A stretch of DNA of 64,000 nucleotides from Nyssa sinensis (taxonomy: Eukaryota > Streptophyta > Magnoliopsida > Cornales > Nyssaceae), in assembly GCA_008638375.1 (NCBI GenBank), contig VIRR01000466.1, forward strand, positions 248,001 through 312,000, given 5' to 3'. The notes under the pieces were generated by a model. The model made no database searches. It worked only from the letters and a program-made list of their open reading frames with translations, and was not told where the DNA came from. The position numbers and the translations under genes were made by a program. Of this stretch, positions 1-9,594 are shown in pieces. The first letter of the stretch is position 1. Each line of letters opens with the position of its first letter.

Positions 1-2296
1 GCATATATTGGCTCCCAGTTGCAATATAAGGTATGAGCAGTATCTTTTCTTCGGGCAACCTTTGGCTCCACCAGTGCCAGTGCCAGTGCCAGCAGCTCAA
101 CCACCGCCTGATCATAATGGAGGTGAGTCAAATTGGTCAGCTACTCACCAGTCACCATAAATGTAATGTCATTGTTCCTGCATCAGGCGATTATATCTAT
201 TGAATTGGGTGTTCTAGTACTTTGAATCAATTTACAGCGGCAAAAGCATTAGCTATATCTAGGAATTCAGTTTTGGATGGAACTGAGACTTTGTTATCCT
301 AAAATCTTAAGAGCCACACTAAAAATAGTAAGTCCTCTGTCTCAAATTAACCATCTCAATGACATGGCCTCACTTCCCTTTCCTTGTAAAATTGAAAGGC
401 CATCGTTGTAGCATTGATTTCAAAAGTACCATTGCTACTTCATCTGAGATGCAACCAAGGTGGGGAACTAATGAAGACTGGTACTTTATGTTTCAAATAT
501 GTCATGTTACATAACACAGTCACATGCAATGTATTGGCAGGAAAAGGAGGAATGAATACAACAGAGATTGTGCTTATCAGTGTATCAGCCTTCATAGTAG
601 TGGCAGCTGTCCTTGGCATCTATATTTACCATTCACTTGGCAGGAAGAGAACACAAATAGGTATATATAATTTGTTATCTCTTTAAAAATGCAGGGTAAA
701 ATTATACTGAATGTTATTCTTATTCGTTATGCAGTTCAGGAAACTGGCCAAGAAATTATGGAAGGTCAGACTAGCAGACACTCCATGGATGAAAGTATGC
801 ATATTAGGAATCAGAACGACAGTGGAGAAATGCAATACTTTGACTTAGCTACCATAAAAATTGCTACAAACAATTTCTCCCTTGAAAATAAGCTTGGAGA
901 AGGTGGCTTTGGCCCAGTTTACAAGGTAAAGAACATTTTACTATGCAAGAAAACAAATGTGAATTACTTCTGTTTGGTTAACAATTTTATGTGAAATGCT
1001 TTCAGGGAAAGCTGCATGATGGAAAGGAAATAGCTGTTAAAAGGCTTTCCAGGAACTCCAGGCAAGGTCTTGAAGAGTTCGAGACTGAAGTAAGGCTAAT
1101 AGTAAAGCTCCAACATAGAAATCTTGTGAGGCTTTTAGGTTGCTGCATTGAGAGCGATGAGAAGCTCCTTATATATGAGTACATGGCCAACACTAGTCTT
1201 GACGCATTTCTGTTTGGTTTGTGCTCTCTGTCTCAGTTGTTACAAACTTTTCAGGCTATGCATTAGATTAACTTCTAACAGATTTTTCATTTTGGTAATT
1301 CCTTCATACGAAAGTCAGATCCAATAAAATGCAAGGAACTGGACTGGCTTAAGCGCGCAAATATTGTTCGTGGAATTGCAAAGGGACTTCAATATCTGCA
1401 TGAGGACTCTCGGCTCAAAACCATTCACAGGGACTTGAAAGCCAGCAATGTTCTGTTGGACCATGAGATGAACCCAAAAATTTCAGACTTTGGCACAGCT
1501 AGGATTTTTGGTGGCAACCAAATTGAAGCCAACACAAACAGAGTTGTGGGAACATAGTAAGTCCAATTCCTCCTACTCTATCCTTTCTTGAATAAAATGA
1601 ATGATTGAATACTGCCAATGTCTCTTTTATGCATCACATTTTGTTCAATGTTAGAACTAGAAACTATAACTATTTCATTTCATTTTTATTCACACAAACT
1701 TATGCTGAACCATACAAATTTTCATTTCCATATAGTGGATACATGGCCCCCGAGTATGCAATGGAGGGATTATTTTCAACAAAGTCTGATGTTTACAGCT
1801 TTGGCATTTTAATACTAGAAATCTTGAGTGGTAGAAAGAATGCTAGCTTCTATCATCCAGAATATGCCAGCAGCCTTCCATCACAGGTAGGCTTGTTTTT
1901 CCTCATCCAAACGTAGAGTTTTTGATACAAGTCAAGGTTTTCCTCCTTCCAATTGTAAGCTCCATCAAATATGATACTGAACAGGCATGGAAACTGTGGA
2001 AAGAAGGAAAAGGACGAGAATTGATTGATCAAAACATAATCGACATTTGTCCCATAAGTGAGGCTATGAGGTGGTTTAATATTGCATTATTGTGTGTTCA
2101 AGAAGACCCTAATGATCGTCCCACCATGTCATCAATTATTCACATGCTTGCTGTCCAATTGACAAACCTTCCCCAACCATCAGAACCTCCATTTTCTGTT
2201 GCTAGATTTCTCATGTCTGATCAATCTTCATCAACAGGGGTGGGGACAGGATTTCCCGCATCATATCACACTTCAACAAGTGCTTCTACCTTGTAA
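1..2296 (+). CDS. Cysteine-rich receptor-like protein kinase (CRK), 3' part
   Basis: Plasma-membrane receptor Ser/Thr kinase of the DUF26/CRK family; the 5' end lies before the window. Exons read as <1-122, 541-660, 735-925, 1006-1216, 1319-1556, 1736-1886 and 1985-2296, all with GT..AG introns and a continuous frame. The first exon ends the second DUF26 domain (CNIRYE, then a Pro/Val-rich linker). Exon 2 encodes a transmembrane helix ([20 protein letters not shown]) followed by basic residues. The kinase domain has the glycine loop GEGGFG, lysine in [22 protein letters not shown] and DVYSFG, so all catalytic residues are present and it should be active. The last exon ends with a Ser/Thr-rich tail and TAA. 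The exon pattern is the usual CRK one. Other DUF26 loci follow at 6.1 and 8.7-9.6 kb, so this is one member of a local cluster. The ligand is unknown. Confidence 0.95.
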
Positions 2297-2542
2297 AGAT
2301 ATTGATTGGATCCAACTGTTTCAATATATTTGAAATATTACATTTTAGTTGTTATAAATTAGATACAATTTTTTTCTGAATTGGTGTGTATTCTATGTCA
2401 ATTGTAAGGAGAATGTCAAGTAGCCCATGTGGTTGTCATGAATTCACCCAGATTCTTGATGATCTAATGCGATCCAAAAATGAGAATAAATTTTGAACTA
2501 TTTTTGTTTTGAGTATTTTGACACATTTTATCTCTTATGTTG

Positions 2543-2578
<36 letters not shown>

Positions 2579-4104
2579 GTATTGCTTTTTAGGGTTATGA
2601 TTTATGAGAAGATAGTCAACTTTGATTAAGTCGTCATCGATTGTAAAAGAAATTTTGGATTTGTAAGTGTTTTGTTTTTGTAATCTCTTCGATACATAAT
2701 TGTTTGATCATTGTTGCTTTTGAACATAGGCATTTTGTCGAACCACGTATATCTTGTATCTTTTTTATCTATTTTTTTGTTTATTTTTTTGAATCATGCA
2801 GCCAAAAGTCCTGTATAAGATCATATATTACAAGGAAGTCCACTCTCAAAATAATTAACCCATCAAGTCTTTCAAATTTTTAAAGACTAAAATACCCTTA
2901 TATTTTTAATTAGTTCATCACATCAGGTGCATGAATGATGAACATTATTCAAAAAAAATTTATGATTTCAAAATTTAATAACTTATAAATGATAAACTCA
3001 TTTTTAATAAAATTTATATATTTGAACTTTAAAAATCAAAATTTATCAAACAAGATTTATATTATATATGAAATTTTGAAGAAAACAAACGATCTAAAAT
3101 TATAAAATTTTGACTAAATAAAAGTGTAAAATTTTACACTTTTTTAGTGACAAATTTTGTTTAGCAAAAGTGTAAATATTTACACTTTTACACAACTGTG
3201 AAAAGTGTACAATTTTGTACACTTGAATTTTAAAAATCTTACATTGTTGAATTCAAAAAGTTTTTAAACTTTATCATAATTTAATATCTTTTAAAAGGAT
3301 TTAAGCCTAATAAATTTTTAAAAGTACTGGATATGAATTTTCTGTCTTTGTTTTTGTTTAGGCACTACACTGGATATAAATTTCCTTTCTTTGTTTTTGT
3401 TTAGGCACTACACCCCTTTTCTTAACGTGCTTCTCAAACCTCTCTATCCATTTAGACATTTAACTATTATGTTTGGAATCTTTGTGGGACATTATGCATG
3501 CCAAGCAAATAGCTTCTGTATGGACTTAATTAGATGGTCCAAGGTATTGTTGCAATTACTTAGTAGGTTACCAAAGGGAATTTATTGTTCAACATTGCAT
3601 AATGTACACAAACCCACGTAAACCTACCATAATCCAGTGTTGTCGTCATCTCCTAACAGCCACGGCTTTCCAGTATCATCCCATCCCATTATCTTCATCA
3701 TGGCCCCACAAGGTGTTCATCAAGGCCAAAGGATTCCTCCCACAACCATGCTAAGGTATCTTCTAGTGTCTTTGAATCAGGTTTTTGAAGCACTCGTTCC
3801 ATCAACGAAAGGGCCTCGTGACAATCAGCGCCATTCCATGAGCTAAGAAAAAAAAAACTTTATGTTCAAGCTCACGCCATATCCATCTTCATGGTGCACA
3901 TAAGATTCTCCGAAAACCTCCATGGTCCGCTGCCTTGCCTCTGCGCCCTGCTGCTGTCTCCGATCGATGTTGTCACCTTACTGCATTCTTTTCCTTCCCA
4001 ACTAGCAATGGGTGGCGATATCTGTCTTCTTTCCAAAAGTAACATAGCACCAGAGACAAGTTATGTGGGTAGTGGTTTCAGAGTGAAAGAGAAGCATATT
4101 AGGG

Positions 4105-4139
<35 letters not shown>

Positions 4140-4469
4140 GTTGCGCAAAGATAAAAGTGGATTAGGAGAGAGAAGAGTTAGTGTTGGGTTGGTGATGGAC
4201 CCTCTAATATTTGTTTGGAACTGAGGAATGTGAAGAAGGACGCATTTTTTACCATTTTAGAGTTTTTTTTTTTAATCTTTTTTTTATCAAAACAGAGTAA
4301 TTTTCATTTTATTTACCAAAGTAAGATTATTTTTGAAAACGTTTGTAGAAAAGACGTTTTCATTCAAAACACTAGGAAAAAAAAAAAGAGAAGGCAACCA
4401 TACTATCCCTACTTTCTCTCTTTAGTTTTTCTTTATTCTCTTTACTTAATACGATTTCTTTCTGTATAG
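2297..4469. other. Intergenic, AT-rich, repeat-bearing
   Basis: No supportable gene. Contains a (TA)n tract at about 2544-2576. Around 3118-3215 are short inverted motifs built from AAAGTGTAAA/TTTACACTTT that recur near 15.4-16.1 kb. A (GA)n tract is at about 4109-4137. A GC-richer stretch at about 3640-4080 has an open minus-strand frame of roughly 48 codons (about 3695-3845), which I do not recognise. The last bases before 4470 form a pyrimidine-rich splice acceptor that belongs to the bystin relic. Confidence 0.6.
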
Positions 4470-4873
4470 GCAGCTTATATCGTCGGGTATGAGTTCCAGG
4501 ATATTGAAGGAAGCTTTGATTCAGCAAAAGGAGATATAAGAGGAGGCCGAAGAGAAAAACCCTAACCACCTGGTCTTTGCTGAAGAACAGCCGACTGCGT
4601 CTGCATCGGATGAAGAGGACATCCATGAATTTGGTGGATTCTCGGAAACGCGAAGCCAATTCGACAATTACGAGGTGATTTTGATTCAGTCTTACAACAT
4701 TTTTTTTATATGAATAGATTTCTCTTTATACTGTGTTTTACGTCTTTTTGGGATTTTTTTTTGCTAAGAATCCTAATATTGGTTTATTGATTTTTTCTTC
4801 TCTATTGCAGGAAGAGATTGACGATGAGAAGTTACTGGAGGCCTTCATATCAACGGACCATGGTGATTACTAA
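4470..4873 (+). pseudogene. Bystin (Enp1/BYSL-like) gene fragment, broken
   Basis: Two exon-like blocks, 4470-4674 and 4811-4873, resemble part of plant bystin, a 40S ribosome biogenesis factor. Block 1 reads SSGMSSRILKEALIQQKEI, then a TAA stop where the family has Gln. It continues in frame with an acidic stretch (FAEEQPTASASDEEDIHEF) and ends at a GT donor. Block 2 follows an intact TTGCAG acceptor and reads EEIDDEKLLEAFISTD before a stop. An intron remains between the blocks and a polypyrimidine tract plus AG precedes block 1. This was therefore a copy of genomic DNA, not a processed cDNA. The rest of the gene is missing. The family assignment is from memory and fairly confident. The nonsense codon and truncation make it a non-functional relic. 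Confidence 0.7.
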
Positions 4874-6075
4874 CAATTTTGAAGCTTATGATTTAGTGAA
4901 GCTTGCTTTTGCGGTTCATTAATTCAAGGGAGTGGAAGTGGGAGATCTTTCACTGTAGATAACTCAAAAGGGTAAGGTGAGTTTTGTGGTGATCCATGAG
5001 AGAACCTTTAACGGGATTGGTAAGAGGTGTTGGCTGTTCAACGGTGATTCACAAAATCAAGGAATTTTCCCTCTTCCTTTTATCAACAGTCGAATAGGGA
5101 GGCCAAAAATCGGTTAAAGGTTTTCGTTAGTGAAGCTTCTTATTTTATTTTTTTTACAACTTTGAAAGCGTCTCAAAAGCATTTTTTGCAAAACACGTTT
5201 CTAAAAGAATCTTTCCAAACAACACTTTTACAGTCCGTTTGGATGGCCATTTTGATGGCCCAATACGCGATTCTAGAAAAAACGATAGTCGTACAAGTTT
5301 TTTGGCAAGGTGTTGTTTTCTAAAATCGCTTTAAAATAGAGTGGAGAATTCAGTCTGGGCAATCCTGGCCAGCCTAGCGCTAAGCCCAATCGTAATTTGC
5401 AACTGACAATTGCCCCTCAATTTCATTTTAGAGGAGTGCTAAGTACATTTATAGTGGTTAAATCAGCGCGATTTTATTAATACGTGATGTTTACGCATTT
5501 GACGTGTGTAACTCATATACTAATGAGATGATTCAAGGTAGTCCGATAACCGTGAGTGTGGTTAACATTTCTCTCTATTTTATTTACAAAAAAAAAGTTG
5601 AGCACTTTCTCTTTTTTTATTTTTTATTTTTGTATTTTCCGCTATTTGATTTGCAAGCCCTCGCGGGACTCAACTTTCCTGCCGTCCTTTCTGCCAGAAT
5701 ATGATAGTATATTATATATAATACATTATATTCAACCATTATATATATAATTTTTATAATATTATATTTAGTATATATATTATATATAAAAAAGAATCTT
5801 TATAATATAATATATATAATAAAAAAATTAATTATTATTCTATATAATATTTAATATTCATATAAAATATTTATAGTAAAATATTATTTATTAAATTTTA
5901 TAATATACAACAAATAACTGCCGATAATATTTAATAAACTATAAAAGATAAAAAGGATAATCACTTCTAAAAGCATAAAAAGTAATTTTCATCCCAACAC
6001 TCTTAAATTTTATTGAAGTCCTTTTATAAAATTTATTTTTCATAAACTGAAACTCTCGCAAACTAGCTCTTAAAC
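4874..6075. other. Intergenic, AT-rich
   Basis: No gene seen. About 5700-5960 is almost pure A/T with short TATA repeats. The stretch near 5230-5400 starts with a phrase common at MITE ends (GTCCGTTTGGATGG), but I could not find a matching inverted end. Confidence 0.5.
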
Positions 6076-6660
6076 ATGTTTGAATACTTGATTTCAGTCA
6101 TCTACTCTCTTTGGCTCTCTGACCATGTTCTATTATTCTATAACACCACCTCAGGCAAAAATCTAAATGAAGTTTTTGGTCTAATCCTCTGTAGAGGAGA
6201 CGAGACGAGCAATGAATGCCAAAGTTGTATAAGAACAGAAAGTCAAGATTTTATACAATGTTGCACCAATAGTAAAGAAGCTATCATATGGTATGATCAG
6301 TGTCTTCTATAAGATACTTCAACATGAGCCTTTGTTTTTTCCTCTTAGCTATGGGTAGAAAAATTCATCTGCGGAACACCATGGATGCTTCAGACTCAGT
6401 TCAGTTAAAGTACTGGGAGAGTTGATGAATAACATATCGTCGCAAGTTGCATTTACGTCAAACCAGATGTTTGCTACTGAAGAGACAATGGTGACAAGCG
6501 ATGAGAACATATATGGACTTGTGAAGTGCACTATGAGTCTTGTCCGATTGAGATTGTGAGGCTTGCCTTAAGATTGCAGTGAAAAGCAAGGTGGCCAAGT
6601 TCTTGAAATGAATTGTGTTTTGGAATTTGAGATATATCCCTCTTGATCTTCAAGACCTCC
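6076..6660 (+). pseudogene. Decayed double-DUF26 (CRK/CRRSP) relic
   Basis: Remnants of two Gnk2/DUF26 domains lie in several frames. Block 1 (about 6140-6310) reads YNTTSGKN, then LCRGDETSNECQSC (the C-X8-C-X2-C motif) and SKEAIIWYDQCLL. It then shifts frame: the expected RYFN follows in another frame after an in-frame TAA. Block 2 (about 6405-6660) reads LMNNISSQVAF, then YGLVKCT. It shifts frame inside the Cys motif and resumes at KQGGQVLEMNC and FEIYPS, the usual DUF26 C-terminus. There is no signal peptide, transmembrane segment or kinase. It is a neighbour of the CRK gene upstream and shares its orientation, so tandem duplication followed by decay is the simplest explanation. Confidence 0.85.
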
Positions 6661-7022
6661 ATTGACAACGCATTATTGGTTGTGCATCAAATTGCTCTAT
6701 TAATAAAAAGGTACGAAATTGAGAGCAATGTGAAAGCCTTGCTTCAGAGTAAAAAAGGTATAGAGATGCCCAAATGGTCTTAACAAAGGAATAAAACACC
6801 AAACGCACCTAACATAAACACACTCCATTTTATATAGCTTTAGCAGATCCTTGACTGTTAAGACTAGAAAGAATGAAACTCCAGGCTCCTTAATTTCCTC
6901 CTCATAAGTCCATGTTAGCTAAACAGTCCGTAATCTGGTTAAAAAGTACAATTCTGCTTTAATCCATTTAACTATTTGAAAAAGCACAAGTGTTCTTCAT
7001 CTAATGATGCCCAAAAGTACTA

Positions 7023-7068
<46 letters not shown>

Positions 7069-7997
7069 ATATGTGCATTAAGTTGAGTTTTATTGAATTT
7101 GCATTATGAGTTATTGAGTTAAAAGCCTGGCAGAAGTTTGAGTCAAGTCAAATTTTGGAGTTTTTGAACTGTGGTAAGGATCAATGCCCGTTTGTTGCCA
7201 AGAAATTTCCATGATTCATTAGACCCTAGTTTGAACAAGAGTCCACAGCAAATTGAATGGACGTATAAATTCAGAACCAACAATTAATTACATCTGTTTG
7301 ACACAATGCTAACAATTTTGTCAGATATGCATAGTTTGGCTCAGCAAGTTAATGGCTTGCTTTCATTCACCCAGCTGAATTAAAAAATGAAACAAATCAG
7401 GTGATCAAAAACGAAAAAATTCCAAATCCCCAGACCCCAGCTTCTGAATAATTTGCTTGTTTTTTTCTCGTGCAGATGGGGTTGCTGTGTTCATAATTGT
7501 CAAAACGTACTATATCGGAAATCGTATTATTTTTTAAAAAATATATATCGTATCATATATTATAAGTATGTATGTATATATATTTATAAATATATATATA
7601 TATACATGAATATATAATACATCCGATTCATTACGACAAAATTCAAAGTTATTTATTTTTTAATTCATCTTAATTTTAAATTTTAATGGCTTATATACCA
7701 ATAATTTTTCATTTTCTTTTTCTTCTTTAATTTTTTTTTTTGTACTGATTCTTCGTCCATATCTTCTTAAAATGCTTATTTTTTAAATTTCTTATTTAAA
7801 GAAAGATCTCTTAAATGTTACAAAAAGAAAATATAAAACTAATTAAACAAACAAAAAAGTGCAGCTAACATTGCAGAAGTTGTGCCAACCAAGACTCCCC
7901 TGTGTGATAATTTTCTAGCTCCTGAATTGTCAAGTGAAATGAAACAGTAGTTAGTAGTAGAAAAGAAGAAAGAAGTGTGCACAAAAGGTAACACAAG
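6661..7997. other. Intergenic, AT-rich
   Basis: No gene seen. Holds a (TA)n microsatellite at about 7026-7065 and AT-rich low-complexity DNA near 7500-7620. Confidence 0.5.
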
Positions 7998-8069
7998 TGT
8001 GGCTGCTGGGATTCGAGCCCAGGTCTCCACGGCCACAACGTGGAATTCTTACCACTAAACTACAGCCAC
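7998..8069 (-). tRNA. Nuclear tRNA-His (anticodon GUG)
   Basis: On the minus strand this is a 72-nt cloverleaf. The acceptor stem is GTGGCTG/CAGCCAC, with discriminator A at 7998. The D region is TAGTTTAGTGGTAAGAA and the anticodon stem is CCACG/CGTGG. The loop TTGTGGC carries GTG, and the T arm contains GGTTCGAATCC. The A box (TAGTTTAGTGG) and B box (GGTTCGAATCC) are both intact, so RNA polymerase III promotion is expected. No intron and no encoded CCA. The G at position -1 that His tRNA needs is added after transcription in eukaryotes and is not encoded here. Confidence 0.96.
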
Positions 8070-8337
8070 TTGTTTATTTGGTGTTCAATATAAAATATTA
8101 ATAACTAAATCCTAAGTTTAGGATATACGAAGCCATTTATAAGAAATATTTTACCTTCACATGATTCATGATACAATAATGCATTTTACATTAATATAAA
8201 CACAAATATAGGATGATACATGAAAATGTGACATTTAATGGCTTGGGCTTGAGGGTTGGGCTTTAAGTGAATAGTCCTAGCCAACTTTTATTTCATTCTG
8301 GGCTTCCCCAATCCCAAAATTAGATGAACCAGCATTC

Positions 8338-8535
8338 TGGTGGGTTGGGACCCCATCCATGGGTGGCTTCAAGCTCAATGCTGATGAACTTCAAGAGGCA
8401 ACCCTGGGACTGGGAACATCATTAGAGATTGACTTGGGACCTTGGGTGTTGGGCTCATGGTTTTCCTAGGAACATTGACGTTACCACAAGCACTGAAGCT
8501 GAGATATGCATGGGGCTGAGGGAGGAGGAAATTAT
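8338..8535 (+). pseudogene. RNase H-like (RVT_3/LINE-type) domain relic
   Basis: A degenerate RNase H-like domain can be read across frames: MGGFKLNAD, then RGNPGTGNIIRD followed by a stop, then WVLGS, then NIDVTTSTEAEICMGLREE. These match in order the KLNxDG, GNPGxAGxGxxxRD, GxWxxGF and TSxxAExxAL blocks of plant RNase H-like domains, found at the ends of LINE polyproteins and in stand-alone RVT_3 genes. The first catalytic Asp block and the TEAE block are visible. Stops and frame shifts make it non-coding. No reverse transcriptase domain was seen next to it. Confidence 0.6.
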
Positions 8536-8661
8536 TAATTATAATTTTAATATTTTATAAAATTCATACCGGACTTATTTTATGACTAAAATTATGGAGG
8601 TCGTTAAATACGTGTGACAAATTCATGAAATAACTTTTAATCAAGAAAGATTCAAATAACT

Positions 8662-9594
8662 CTATTTGCCTTCGGTTTTCAAGAAAATGTCTTTTACCCT
8701 TAACCAAATTTCATATAACAATAGAAGAGTATGCAATACATATATTTGGATGCGCAAATTTTCAAACCCCAAGATTAACCAAAGAGTTAAGCTAGCAAGA
8801 AAAAGAAGCGATGTAAAACACAACTTACCAGCACTAGCCACAGTAGTGATGTTGGAATAAAACTGGAAATCATGATACCACATGCTACAACTCAACCCAT
8901 AAATCTCCCACCCTCTTTTATCTTCAACAGTGGATCCAAAACTCACCAACTGGCCATCCAAGCACTTCCCACATTCAGATCTGCTCATATCTCTAGTGCA
9001 CTGAGCCATGCCATACCTCTGCCCACTCTGTCCAACATCCAACACCGATGTCTGAAACATCAATGGCTGACTTGGAGCTGTAGATGCAAGTCCACCCATG
9101 AAGGCAATTCCCTTTGAAATAACAGATGGATCCTCAAAGGTGTCGTTGGAAATGGCCATCGAACTTCCTTCCCAAACTCCAAAGAACTTTTCATTTGAAT
9201 AACGCAGAAAACACCATCTGAACCAAACTGCCACCATCTTGCTTCTTGAGCAGTCACGCAAGGCTATCTTGATAGACTCTTTGGTGCAATTAGCACAATC
9301 GTTAGCAGAAATGTCACCTCTGCACTGTACGAGGCAGTAAATCCTGTCGGAGTCTTGGCCAGCAGTGGCTTTGTAGAAGCCATTTTGAAGAGGTACATTT
9401 GCAGAAAGTGAACTCAGAAGTTTGTTAAGATTGGTCTGGAATGAGTTGCTTGATGTGGAATTATCGGCTTCCGAACACTGCCAACCAGGGCTCAGATTAA
9501 TATCACCATGGCAAAAGCTAAATGACAAGAAGATTAAAGTTGACACAGTGAATAAAATGAAGTTGAATGCTTTGAAATGGAACATGATCGTCAT
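8662..9594 (-). CDS. Cysteine-rich repeat secretory protein (two DUF26/Gnk2 domains)
   Basis: Starts at ATG 9594 (AAAGAAATGA context); an in-frame ATG 28 codons upstream precedes a non-hydrophobic stretch and is less likely. A signal peptide (FILFTVSTLIFLSFSFCHG) is followed by two DUF26 domains. The first has CLVQCRGDISANDCANC and the second CTRDMSRSECGKC, both C-X8-C-X2-C. No kinase domain is encoded downstream, so this is a secreted or apoplastic CRRSP, not a receptor kinase. The open frame runs to 8662, giving 310 residues. However, a perfect donor GGTAAGT lies at 8829/8828, just after the second domain (NITTVASAG). The Leu-rich tail after it is probably intron translated in frame, so the true last exon would lie further left and I could not identify it. 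The family includes apoplastic proteins linked to defence and mannose binding. Confidence 0.85.
   Translation of the reverse strand: MTIMFHFKAFNFILFTVSTLIFLSFSFCHGDINLSPGWQCSEADNSTSSNSFQTNLNKLLSSLSANVPLQNGFYKATAGQDSDRIYCLVQCRGDISANDCANCTKESIKIALRDCSRSKMVAVWFRWCFLRYSNEKFFGVWEGSSMAISNDTFEDPSVISKGIAFMGGLASTAPSQPLMFQTSVLDVGQSGQRYGMAQCTRDMSRSECGKCLDGQLVSFGSTVEDKRGWEIYGLSCSMWYHDFQFYSNITTVASAGKLCFTSLLFLASLTLWLILGFENLRIQIYVLHTLLLLYEIWLRVKDIFLKTEGK

Noticed and set aside
3695..3845. Possible coding fragment on the minus strand (HEALSLMERVLQKP)
   Set aside because: Short, without a confident family match; mentioned only in the intergenic note.
4372..4659. 95-codon minus-strand open frame
   Set aside because: It is antisense to the bystin relic, whose plus-strand reading explains the sequence.
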